NCBI RefSeq assembly: GCF_014698835.1
Contig: NZ_JACJTU010000001.1
Coordinates: forward strand, 372,001-436,000
Source: Nostoc paludosum FACHB-159
GTDB lineage: Bacteria > Cyanobacteriota > Cyanobacteriia > Cyanobacteriales > Nostocaceae
Length of the DNA: 64,000 nucleotides
Direction: 5' to 3'
Shown here: one piece after another, positions 25,421 through 33,764 of the stretch
Layout of the letters: each line of letters begins with the position of its first letter
Position numbering within the stretch: position 1 is the stretch's first letter
Position numbers and translations under genes: made by a program
Notes under the pieces: generated by a model
Databases searched by the model: none
Told to the model about the DNA's origin: nothing
What the model saw: only the letters and a program-made list of their open reading frames with translations

Positions 25421-26265
25421 ATAGGGCATTGGGCATTGGGCATTGGTGAGGCTTAACCCCCCTTAAGGCTAGGGTGTATACACAAGCCTTCTACAGTTGT
25501 GCCACAGCGTTTAGATCCCCCCAACCCTCCTTAAAAAGGGGGGCAAAAACCTCTCAAAGTCTTCCAATTTATTGGGGGATTTAGGGGGATCTGAGTGCCT
25601 AAGTCCTAAGTTTGTAGATAATGTGTGCGCTACGCAGATATATTTTTAACTAAATTTCAGTAACACACGGTAGGGTGGCACAGCTGTGCTACCCTAAAAA
25701 TGTATCAAAAGCTATTAAAATTTAGATTTATTACTATCAGGAAAAATCTGGTATATTTATGCTATCTTTACCAGTTTGAAGAAAAATCACAGAGTAATTA
25801 AAGTCTAAATAAAGAATTGATTTGAGCGATCGCTATTTTTACAGAGTCTTATATTCTAGAGATTAAAGCACTTCCAAAAAGATAAAACACAAGAGTGAAC
25901 TAGTTTTGTTAAATTTATCGACATCAGCAACACCTGAACATAATTAAACATAGATATAGATTCAACAGGTAATTTTTCTCTACACATCGCTAATTATTTA
26001 GATCGCAATTACCTAAGAATCTTTATCAGAATCTTGCTTGTAATTAAGCATAAGCTTTCAAACCATTATCTCCACAGGTAGGTTTGTTTAAGATAGAGGT
26101 TAAATGTAGTAATTCAGAATCTAGATTCAGGAAAATTATCAAATCAACAATTTCTTACACGGTTAATTTTCTAATTATTCTGGATTGTGGCTACTGACTC
26201 CTGAATTATTACATATAAATGACTATCTCTCACAGAATTACGAATTAGCTTGATAGTTTTTGATA
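25421..26265. other. Long regulatory/intergenic region upstream of hepC-hepA
   Basis: No gene in about 845 bp. It holds GGGCATT heptamers right after the wzc stop (25425-25448), a dispersed GATCCCCCC..AAAAAGGGGGG hairpin (25514-25543) with related inverted sequence to 25592, the palindrome at 25671-25695, and an AT-rich stretch from 25700. Anabaena hepA is controlled by elements far upstream, so the AT-rich part is a good candidate control region; I could not find a clear NtcA site (GTA-N8-TAC) by eye. Confidence 0.5.
25671..25695. repeat. Imperfect palindrome TAGGGTGGCACAGCTGTGCTACCCT
   Basis: The arms TAGGGTGGCACAGC and GCTGTGCTACCCT pair with one mismatch. It is a member of the same hairpin family as 10836-10867 and 13750-13783. 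Confidence 0.75.
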
Positions 26266-27027
26266 ATGCCTCGCTTCAGCAATTCACTCTTGTATAAACC
26301 CAAAGACATCATGACAACTTCAATAATTCCAAGTCTAGAGAATTTTTATGATGTAACTCAGCAAAACCAAAACCATTACTCCAGAGCCTGCACATTACTG
26401 TGGCGACGGGGTAAACTGTTGGTGAAGCCGCCGGGACGAGTTAAATTACCATATTTGCCTTCATTAAATAATCAGCGATCGCTAGTAGAATGCTTAAAAC
26501 ATTCTCCTATAAATTTAGTGAGCATAGATGCCAAACTGGGTGAAGATTTGCTACAGTTTTGGGCAGATGCCTGCGAACAAGCTCATAAACCAATATTCTT
26601 ACGCGTATCCCCTAGCAATAAACAGCTAAAACAAAGCAATCAAACCTTGAGATGGTTACAGCGAATAATTGATTGGATTGTTGCTTTTTCATTGCTGTTA
26701 TTCCTCAGTCCAGTTATCCTGGGATTGATTGTATTGCTGCAATTTTATTCGCCAGAGTCACTTTTTTGTCATGAATGGCGTGTTGGAGAAAAAGGTAAAC
26801 TTTTTCGAGCTGTTAAATTTTCCACGACACCAAACCACAACATCACACTGCTAGGGCGTTGGATGCATAGATACAGCCTCAACAATCTGCCATTGTTATT
26901 TAATGTACTGCGCGGTGATATGAGTTTGATGGGATCTCGTTCTTCGACATTAGCAGATGCAATACAACTAGTTGAAGAAAAATTCAGAATTCAGAATACA
27001 GAATTCAGAAATTTATCTGTACGGTAA
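26266..27027 (+). CDS. hepC: HepC-like sugar transferase (possible initiating enzyme)
   Basis: The 253-residue protein has one membrane segment (IIDWIVAFSLLLFLSPVIL, about 137-155) and the conserved block of bacterial phosphoglycosyl transferases: AVKFSTT, LGRWMHRYSLNNLPLLFNVL and RGDMSLMGSRSS. Its place directly before the hepA-type ABC gene matches hepC-hepA of Anabaena. Oddly, the acidic pair expected after the KFRTM-like motif is missing (KFSTTPNHNIT has no Asp or Glu), so catalysis is uncertain. An in-frame ATG at 26311 is a good alternative start; a TTG is at 26260. The C-terminus (EKFRIQNTEFRN) is encoded by an AGAATTCAG repeat and is probably acquired. Confidence 0.8.
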   Translation: MPRFSNSLLYKPKDIMTTSIIPSLENFYDVTQQNQNHYSRACTLLWRRGKLLVKPPGRVKLPYLPSLNNQRSLVECLKHSPINLVSIDAKLGEDLLQFWADACEQAHKPIFLRVSPSNKQLKQSNQTLRWLQRIIDWIVAFSLLLFLSPVILGLIVLLQFYSPESLFCHEWRVGEKGKLFRAVKFSTTPNHNITLLGRWMHRYSLNNLPLLFNVLRGDMSLMGSRSSTLADAIQLVEEKFRIQNTEFRNLSVR

Positions 27028-27163
27028 TTGATAGTTTAATCGTCAGGATTCAGAAAAGTTTGATATCCAATTTGAATAATGTTATCAGTTATTAACTTAC
27101 CAATCATTCTAACTTCTGAATTCTGACTCCTGTTTATATGCCAAATTCTCGTTAGAAAAATCC
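26981..27163. repeat. AGAATTCAG repeats over the hepC 3' end and the hepC-hepA gap
   Basis: AATTCAGAATTCAGAATACA (26981-27000) and the next bases lie inside the hepC frame and code its last residues. An inverted partner, CTTCTGAATTCTGACTCCTG, lies at 27113-27132, before hepA. Confidence 0.8.
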
Positions 27164-29005
27164 ATGCTTTTGAAACTTCCTCAAACAATCAGCAATCTGC
27201 TCAAAGCCACAAACTTTTGGCAGGACAATTATTTGATATTACGAGAAGTTGCAAACTTCCGCAAAATTGCAATTTCCGCTTTGGTTTTTTCAATTTTGGC
27301 AGCAGTATTTGAAGGTGTAAGTATTGGCTTCTTACTTTCATTTTTGCAAAGCCTAACTAGTCCTAACGCTCAACCTGTTCAGACAGGAATAGATTTGTTT
27401 GATGTTTGGATTTTGGGAACTAAGACATCAGCAATTAATCGACTATATCGTGTATCTCTATTAATTTTGTTGAGTACTTGGTTACGTGCTACCTTTAATT
27501 ACTTTTCCCAAGTCTACACAGAATTATCTCAAATACATCTTGCAGACCGCTTACGCAAGCAAATCTTTGAGCAGTTACAAGCCTTATCCCTAAGTTACTT
27601 TGCCAAAACTCGTGCTGGGGAATTAATTAACACGATTACCACAGAAATTGACAGAATTAGACAAGGTTTTAGCGCCGCAGCTTTTTTATTTACTAGAGGA
27701 ATAACAACTCTTGTTTACTTAATCTCAATGTTTCTGATCTCATGGCAACTAACTTTGATTTCAGCATTACTATTTACACTTTTAGGTGTAGGGTTATCGA
27801 ATTTAAATGCCAGAGTTAGAGAATCAAGTTTTGGCGTCACAAATGCTAATTCTAATTTTACATCAACAGCCGTAGAATTTATTAATGGCATTCGTACTGT
27901 TCACTCCTATGGCACTCAAGAATTTGAGCGTCAACGTTATTATAAAGCTAGCGATAAAGTCGTAAGTACTACAACTAAAGTTGTCTTCACTTGGACACTT
28001 GTTAAACCAATTGCCGAAGGAGTAGCTACTACGGTATTGGTGGGAATGATTATTTTGGCATTCACTAGCCTAGTTAGTAATGGAACGCTACAAGTAGCTT
28101 CTTTACTAACATTTTTCTTTGTGCTATTTCGTTTTATCCCATTTGTCCAAGATATTAATGGCACGAGAGCGTTTCTCAGTACTTTATCTGGTTCCGCAAG
28201 CAACATTAAAAATCTTCTAAAAACTGATGACAAAAATTATTTTCAGAATGGACATATTAAATTTAAAGGGTTAAAAACATCAATTAATTTAGTATGTGTA
28301 GATTTTGGTTACGACGATGAAAATCTAGTACTGCATAATATTACCCTAACCATTGAAAAGGGAAAAATGACAGCATTAGTGGGAGCTTCTGGGGCTGGTA
28401 AAACAACCCTTGCTGATTTAATTCCTCGATTTTATAATGCTACAGAGGGAAATATTTACATCGATGAAACTGATATACGACTCTTTGAAATTAATTCTCT
28501 ACGTTCAAAGATAGCAGTTGTTAGTCAGGACACTTTTATTTTCAATACTAGTGTTTGGCAAAATATTGCTTATGGGACTCCAGAAGCTACCAACGAGCAA
28601 ATTCAAGAAGCTGCTAAATTAGCGAATGCACTAGAATTTATTTTAGAAATGCCTCAAGGTTTTAATACCCAATTAGGAGATAGGGGTGTTAGATTATCTG
28701 GAGGACAAAGACAGCGAATTGCTATTGCACGGGCGTTACTACGGAACCCAGAAATTTTGATTTTGGATGAAGCAACCAGCGCCTTAGATTCTCTATCGGA
28801 ACGCTTGATTCAAGACTCATTAGAAAAGCTATCTGTTGGCAGAACAGTAATTGCGATCGCTCACCGTCTTTCTACTATTTCTAAAGCCGATAAAGTCGTG
28901 GTTTTGGAAGCAGGACGAATAGTAGAACAAGGCAAATATGAAGAATTACTCGGACGCCAAGGTAAGCTTTGGGAATATCATCAGATGCAATACTATAATT
29001 CGTAA
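27164..29005 (+). CDS. hepA: HepA-type ABC exporter of heterocyst envelope polysaccharide
   Basis: The 613-residue protein is a half-size ABC exporter: six membrane helices in about 30-330, then a nucleotide-binding domain with Walker A GASGAGKTT (406-414), Q-loop VVSQDTFIF, signature LSGGQRQR, Walker B ILILDEATSALD and the switch His in AIAHRLS. In Anabaena, HepA is needed for the envelope polysaccharide layer that limits oxygen entry into heterocysts. It follows hepC by 136 bp. The protein ends YYNS; the last two codons and TAA fall in a TAATTCG heptamer array, so the natural end may have been trimmed by repeat insertion. Confidence 0.88.
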   Translation: MLLKLPQTISNLLKATNFWQDNYLILREVANFRKIAISALVFSILAAVFEGVSIGFLLSFLQSLTSPNAQPVQTGIDLFDVWILGTKTSAINRLYRVSLLILLSTWLRATFNYFSQVYTELSQIHLADRLRKQIFEQLQALSLSYFAKTRAGELINTITTEIDRIRQGFSAAAFLFTRGITTLVYLISMFLISWQLTLISALLFTLLGVGLSNLNARVRESSFGVTNANSNFTSTAVEFINGIRTVHSYGTQEFERQRYYKASDKVVSTTTKVVFTWTLVKPIAEGVATTVLVGMIILAFTSLVSNGTLQVASLLTFFFVLFRFIPFVQDINGTRAFLSTLSGSASNIKNLLKTDDKNYFQNGHIKFKGLKTSINLVCVDFGYDDENLVLHNITLTIEKGKMTALVGASGAGKTTLADLIPRFYNATEGNIYIDETDIRLFEINSLRSKIAVVSQDTFIFNTSVWQNIAYGTPEATNEQIQEAAKLANALEFILEMPQGFNTQLGDRGVRLSGGQRQRIAIARALLRNPEILILDEATSALDSLSERLIQDSLEKLSVGRTVIAIAHRLSTISKADKVVVLEAGRIVEQGKYEELLGRQGKLWEYHQMQYYNS

Positions 29006-29098
29006 TTCGTAATTCGTAATTCGTAATTCGTAATTCGTAATACTCGCCAAGGCGTGAGAAGCAAACTATGTAATTCGTAATTTACGAATTACGAATTT
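28996..29098. repeat. TAATTCG heptamer array with inverted arm behind hepA
   Basis: About six TAATTCG units (28996-29040) overlap the hepA stop codon, then a short unique core (CTCGCCAAGGCGTGAGAAGC) and a facing arm GTAATTCGTAATTTACGAAT with ATTACGAATT. The array plus inverted arm repeats the architecture of the G-rich composites with an AT-rich unit. Confidence 0.85.
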
Positions 29099-29188
29099 AC
29101 AAGGTTTTTCAATTATCGAAATCACGTTATTGGTGGATTATTCTGAACCCTTCTAACTCTTATTTATAGTTTTAACGAGGAAAAGTTA

Positions 29189-30028
29189 ATGGTAAATATA
29201 GGCTACCACACTGCTAAATTACAAGGTAAATTTAATCGTTATCTATATAAAGCAGCCCTTTCTCAAATTGTCAGCATCCCGATTAAACAAACTCGCCAAG
29301 CTCCCATAAATATTTATGCCTTATCATGCGAACGTGATTTGCCAGAACAAGTGGCAAGTATTCGCTCATTTATTCGCCATGTGGGTATTCCAGACACATT
29401 CACAGTGGTTTCTGATGGGAGTTATAGTGACTCTAGTTGTAATTTACTCCGCCGCATTCATCCCTGCGTTGAGGTAGTACTTTTAAAAAACTTCGTGAGA
29501 ACAGATTTACCTCAATGCGTTCTTGATTATGCTCAACTGCATCCAATGGGCAAAAAATTATCGGCATTAATGTCAATTCCTATTAATGGAACTACGATTT
29601 ACACTGATTCAGATATTTTATTTTTTCCTGGCGGTATAGACTTAATAAACTTGAGTGAATCGAACAACAAATACTCTCTTTATCTACCTGATTGTTCTAT
29701 GTCACTAGATGAACGAATTATCTACGATGATTCTGAGAAGTTAAATCCAGTGAATGGTGGATTTATCTTATTTAGGCATGAATTTGACTGGACTTTTGCT
29801 ATTGAACGTTTAGCAAATCTTCAAGAACATCCTAGCTATTTTACCGAACAAACAATTGTACATCTGACAATGCATCACAATCATGGTCAGCCTCTCTGCT
29901 CCAAAAACTATGTTCTGAATGTAGAAGATCAGTTCATTTATCCAGATAAATCTGCAAGTAAAGACATTGCTCTCAGGCATTATGTTAGCGATGTCAGACA
30001 CAAGTTTTGGTTTAATGTCGGTAGATAA
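29189..30028 (+). CDS. Putative glycosyltransferase with DxD motif
   Basis: The 279-residue protein begins with a short N-terminal region and has an alpha/beta pattern: INIYALSCERDLPEQVASIR, DTFTVVSDGSYSD, PMGKKLSALMSIP, and a metal-binding TIYTDSDILFF with a DxD core. NPVNGGFILFRHE and YFTEQTIVHL resemble acceptor-binding parts of GT-A enzymes. It therefore looks like a nucleotide-sugar transferase of a less common family that I cannot name. GAGGAAAAG precedes the ATG. It lies directly after hepA in the island. Confidence 0.65.
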   Translation: MVNIGYHTAKLQGKFNRYLYKAALSQIVSIPIKQTRQAPINIYALSCERDLPEQVASIRSFIRHVGIPDTFTVVSDGSYSDSSCNLLRRIHPCVEVVLLKNFVRTDLPQCVLDYAQLHPMGKKLSALMSIPINGTTIYTDSDILFFPGGIDLINLSESNNKYSLYLPDCSMSLDERIIYDDSEKLNPVNGGFILFRHEFDWTFAIERLANLQEHPSYFTEQTIVHLTMHHNHGQPLCSKNYVLNVEDQFIYPDKSASKDIALRHYVSDVRHKFWFNVGR

Positions 30029-30186
30029 TACCAATTCTCTGTGAACTTGCACTTAATGATAATTCCTTCTTCCTTGGCGTCCTTCTCTAACGAGACGCTG
30101 CGCGTTGGCGGAAGCCTCTCGTAGAGAAGGCGTCCTTGGCGGTTCGTTTAATAAATATTAAGTGCATCTTCATGGAGAATTGATAT
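30028..30186. mobile_element. MITE-like element, 159 bp, 30-bp imperfect terminal inverted repeats
   Basis: The left end ATACCAATTCTCTGTGAACT..GCACTTAAT (30028-30057) is matched by the reverse complement of 30157-30186 with about five differences. Inside is a strong hairpin (CTTCTCTAACGAGACGCTGC with GTAGAGAAGG). There is no open frame. The element begins at the last base of the preceding gene's stop codon. Confidence 0.82.
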
Positions 30187-30248
30187 AAAGCGATGAACTA
30201 AAAACTATAAATATACAAGCAATAAAATTAGTAATAACGCAGTAATTA

Positions 30249-31445
30249 ATGTCTAAAATAATTAATCATTTCAAGCACAAAACTAAACAACTGCACAGCG
30301 AAAGGTTTGCAGAAAACCTGATTTACCAATGCTCCAATTTTGAAGTTGGTGAGGGTGGAGGCGTTGAAACTTATTTAGCTTCTCTATTTGAACATCGTTC
30401 GCCTGATATTAGCGATCGCGTGATAAAATCGCTCAAGAATGTCGATCAAAGCCAGTTTAAATTATTACATCTCCATAGCCCAGATTTACTATTGCACCTT
30501 ACAGGTGAATGTCCTACAATCTTCAGCGTTCATAATCACTCACTGTATTGTCCTAGCGGTACAAAGTATTTAGCTGGAGAGCGAAGAATCTGCGATCGCA
30601 ACTTTTCTTACTTAGGATGTACCTGGGGTAAATTAGTAGATAAATGTGGTAGCCGTAAACCATTAAGAACTGTCAGGGAGATTCAAGGTACTCAGCAGTT
30701 TTTAGATGTTTTAAAAAAGATAAAGGTTACTTTTATCGCTAATAGCGAATATGTGCGTCAACAGTTAATTAAAAACGGCATACCAGCCGAACAAACTGTA
30801 ACAGTACATTGTGGTATTTCTCTGCCGCAAACACCAGCTGCACCCCTAAGTTTAGAAGTCCACCAAAATCAGAGAATTTTGTTTGCTGGTCGAATCGTTT
30901 CTGATAAAGGTCTGGAATGGTTAATTAAAACTTTAATACATACAAACCCGCAAATTCAACTTGATATTGCAGGTGAAGGATGGGAACGACCGCGGTTAGA
31001 AAAATTAGCAACTACCTTGGGATTGAATCATCGAATTACTTGGCATGGTTGGTGCGATCGCCATAAAATAAATCAGCTATATCAACAGTGTTTTGCAGTC
31101 ATTTTTCCCAGTGTTTGGCCTGAACCTGCCGGTCTTGTAACCCTCGAAGCCTATGCTCGTTATCGTCCTGTAATTGGTAGCGCAGTCGGAGGAATACCCG
31201 AACATTTACGAGATGGAGAAACGGGTATTCTTGTTCCTGGTAATGATATTAAAAAATTGTCCCAAGCTATTAATTTACTGTCTACAGATTATCAAAAAAG
31301 TAGAGACATGGGCGCACAAGGTCATGCTTTGTTGATGAGAGAATTTACAATGAATTGCCATGTAAATAATCTGCGAACAATTTATGCAAAAACAATAGCT
31401 GAATTTGATTATCCAGGGAAAAAGTTATATCAAATCCCTCAATAA
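30249..31445 (+). CDS. Glycosyltransferase family 4
   Basis: The 398-residue protein has GT4 motifs: EGGGVETYLASLF near the N-terminus, CPTIFSVHNHSLYCPSGTKY, FIANSEYVRQQL, ILFAGRIVSDKGLEWLIK, LDIAGEGWERPRLE, and VIFPSVWPEPAGLVTLEAYA with the catalytic EPAGLVTLE. A Cys-rich insert, CPSGTKY..RRICDRNFSYLGC, is unusual and occurs in some sulphur-ligand-bearing GT4s. It probably adds one sugar of the repeat unit. The gene is followed closely by the GT2 gene at 31462. Confidence 0.9.
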   Translation: MSKIINHFKHKTKQLHSERFAENLIYQCSNFEVGEGGGVETYLASLFEHRSPDISDRVIKSLKNVDQSQFKLLHLHSPDLLLHLTGECPTIFSVHNHSLYCPSGTKYLAGERRICDRNFSYLGCTWGKLVDKCGSRKPLRTVREIQGTQQFLDVLKKIKVTFIANSEYVRQQLIKNGIPAEQTVTVHCGISLPQTPAAPLSLEVHQNQRILFAGRIVSDKGLEWLIKTLIHTNPQIQLDIAGEGWERPRLEKLATTLGLNHRITWHGWCDRHKINQLYQQCFAVIFPSVWPEPAGLVTLEAYARYRPVIGSAVGGIPEHLRDGETGILVPGNDIKKLSQAINLLSTDYQKSRDMGAQGHALLMREFTMNCHVNNLRTIYAKTIAEFDYPGKKLYQIPQ

Positions 31446-31461
31446 ACTAACAGAGAAAAAT

Positions 31462-32445
31462 ATGTCATTGCATCAACAACCATTAGTCAGCGTTATTATC
31501 CCTACTTATAATAGAGCAGAGTATCTTAAGCAAGCGATCGCTAGCGCTGTTGAACAAACTTATCAAAATATTGAAATTATTGTTTCTGATAATTGCAGTC
31601 CAGAAAATCCCCAAGCCATTGTTGAATCTTTTAATGATTCACGCATTCGATTTTGGCGACACGACCAAAACGTGGGTATGCTTGCTAATCAGCAACATGC
31701 TTTCAAAATGGCCCAAGGGAAATACGTTGCTAGCCTTCATGACGATGATATGTGGAATCAAGGCTTTTTAGCAAAGCTTGTACCACCATTAGAAGAAAAT
31801 CCTGACTTAATTCTTGCTTTTTGCGACCAATATATCATAGACGCAAACGGCACAATTAATAATATTGGAACCGAAGAAAATACACGCGGTTTCAAACGCG
31901 ACAAACTAACAGCAGGAATTCATGAATCCTTCTCTAAAATTGGGTTAATAGATAAAAGTATACCCACCGCTGCATCTTGTGTAATTCGCAATAACTTTAT
32001 TGATTGGGATAGTATTCCCTCAGAAGTTGGTGGGATGTGGGATTTATATTTAACTTACCTTTGCTGTATATCTGGCCGTGGTGCTTACTATTATCCAGAA
32101 AGATTGACACGATATCGCGCCCACGAACAAACTGATACCATGCTCAGTGGTAGTCGAAATGTACAGGCAAAAATTCGCAAAGCTAAAAGCGAAATGTTTT
32201 GCTATGAAGTCTTTATGGAAGATACTCGTCTACAAGAATTTAGGACGCATTTTCAAGAAAAATGGTTGGAAGCAAATACGACATTGGGAATTGGTTTGCT
32301 GCGAAGTGAAGAAATAGCGGCTGCACGTCCTTATTTTTGGCAGGCATTGAAAAAACAAAAATTTAATTTGCGAACTCTAGTGGCGCTGACGCTTAGTTTT
32401 ACTCCGCGCTTTTTTGCAAATAAGTTAATAGGAGTCGCGAAATAA
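31462..32445 (+). CDS. Glycosyltransferase family 2
   Basis: From ATG 31462 the protein has 327 residues and begins with a GT2 core, PLVSVIIPTYNRAEYLKQAI, EIIVSDNCSPENP and VASLHDDDMWN, where the DDD binds the metal and sugar nucleotide. The C-terminal half is helical with RYRAHEQTDTM. The frame is open back to 31405, overlapping the previous gene, but the family start fits 31462 and only 16 bp separate the genes. No acceptor can be assigned. Confidence 0.9.
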   Translation: MSLHQQPLVSVIIPTYNRAEYLKQAIASAVEQTYQNIEIIVSDNCSPENPQAIVESFNDSRIRFWRHDQNVGMLANQQHAFKMAQGKYVASLHDDDMWNQGFLAKLVPPLEENPDLILAFCDQYIIDANGTINNIGTEENTRGFKRDKLTAGIHESFSKIGLIDKSIPTAASCVIRNNFIDWDSIPSEVGGMWDLYLTYLCCISGRGAYYYPERLTRYRAHEQTDTMLSGSRNVQAKIRKAKSEMFCYEVFMEDTRLQEFRTHFQEKWLEANTTLGIGLLRSEEIAAARPYFWQALKKQKFNLRTLVALTLSFTPRFFANKLIGVAK

Positions 32446-32463
32446 TTGAGCAAGTTATTTTTA

Positions 32464-32539
32464 TAACGAACCGCAGAGACGCAGAGGACACAGAGAAAAT
32501 ACTCTTTTTTACTTTGCGACTTTGCGCCTTTGCGTGAGC
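32464..32539. repeat. CGCAGAG / CTTTGCG dispersed repeat
   Basis: AACCGCAGAGACGCAGAGGA on the left faces ACTTTGCGACTTTGCGCCTT on the right, as a loose inverted pair of the same repeat family as 18400, 36283 and 62138. Confidence 0.65.
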
Positions 32540-32561
32540 TTTTTTTCTAAATAAATAACCT

Positions 32562-33764
32562 ATGAAACTTTGCATTGTTACTCATAAAATTAAAAAAGGC
32601 GATGGTCAAGGTCGAGTAAACTACGAAGTTGCTAACGAAGCAATCCGTCGCGGTCACCAACTAACATTATTAGCAAGTGAAATTGCGCCAGAACTAGAAC
32701 ATAATACTCAAGTAAATTGGGTAAAAATTCCAGTCAAAGGCTATCCCACCGAATTTATACGTAATTTTATCTTTGCCCAAAAAAGTACAAATTGGTTGCG
32801 TCAACATCGCTCAGACATTGATTTAATCAAAATTAATGGCGCGATTAATATGGCTGCTGCTGATGTGAATGCTGTACATTTTGTCCATAGTTCATGGTTG
32901 CGATCGCCAGTTCATATTTCTCGCAACCGCCGAGATTTATATGGTTTATATCAGTGGCTATTTACTGCTTTTAATGCACGTTGGGAAAAACAAGCTTTTC
33001 AAAAAGCTAAGGTCGTTGTAGCGGTATCCGAAAAGGTAGCCCAGGAATTAATTAACATTGGTGTACCCCGTTCTCGCATCCGCGTAATTGTCAATGGAGT
33101 AGACCTAGAAGAGTTTACACCTGGTAAAAGCAATCGCCAAAAATTAGGTTTACCAGAAAATGTCACTCTAGCATTGTTCGCCGGTGACATCCGCACACCC
33201 AGGAAGAACTTAGATACAGTCCTACACGCCTTAACCAAAGTTGCCGATCTACATCTAGTAGTGGTAGGTCACATTGAAGGTAGTCCCTTTCCGCAATTAG
33301 CAGCTTCCTTGGGGTTAAACGATCGCGTGCATTTCGTCGGATTTCGTCGTGATATTCCCGAAATTATGCGATCGGTAGATTTATTTATTTTTCCTTCCCG
33401 ATATGAAGCTTGCAGCTTGGTATTGTTAGAAGCACTGGCTTCAGGACTGCCAGTAATTACTGCCACAGCTACCGGGGGTGCAGAGTTAGTAACACCAGAA
33501 TGTGGCATCGTCTTAACTGACTCAGATGATATCGATGCATTGGCAACAGCATTGATGTCCTTAACAAGCGAACAATCGCTGATGCAACAAATGAGCCAAA
33601 CTGCTCGTTCTGTGGCAGAACAACACAGCTGGACTACTATGGCACAAACTTATGTGGATCTATTCGAGGAGTTAAGCAAGAATGCGGAACACCGTTCTCA
33701 TACCAACTTATCGCCGTCCACAAGACCTATCACGCTGCCTTTTGGCGCTACAGGAGCAAACTAA
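32562..33764 (+). CDS. Glycosyltransferase family 4
   Basis: The 400-residue protein starts KLCIVTHKIKKGDGQGRVNY and has NAVHFVHSSWLRSPVH, VVVAVSEKVAQELINIGVP, RVIVNGVDLEEFTPG, LFAGDIRTPRKNLDTVL and the catalytic region FIFPSRYEACSLVLLEALA. It is a retaining GT-B enzyme. Its last 83 bp overlap the next gene in another frame; the C-terminal tail (HRSHTNLSPSTRPITLPF) is low in structure and may exist only because of this overlap. Confidence 0.9.
   Translation: MKLCIVTHKIKKGDGQGRVNYEVANEAIRRGHQLTLLASEIAPELEHNTQVNWVKIPVKGYPTEFIRNFIFAQKSTNWLRQHRSDIDLIKINGAINMAAADVNAVHFVHSSWLRSPVHISRNRRDLYGLYQWLFTAFNARWEKQAFQKAKVVVAVSEKVAQELINIGVPRSRIRVIVNGVDLEEFTPGKSNRQKLGLPENVTLALFAGDIRTPRKNLDTVLHALTKVADLHLVVVGHIEGSPFPQLAASLGLNDRVHFVGFRRDIPEIMRSVDLFIFPSRYEACSLVLLEALASGLPVITATATGGAELVTPECGIVLTDSDDIDALATALMSLTSEQSLMQQMSQTARSVAEQHSWTTMAQTYVDLFEELSKNAEHRSHTNLSPSTRPITLPFGATGAN

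Noticed and set aside
25700..26260. NtcA site (GTA-N8-TAC) upstream of hepC
   Set aside because: No exact match was found by eye in this AT-rich stretch, so none is called.
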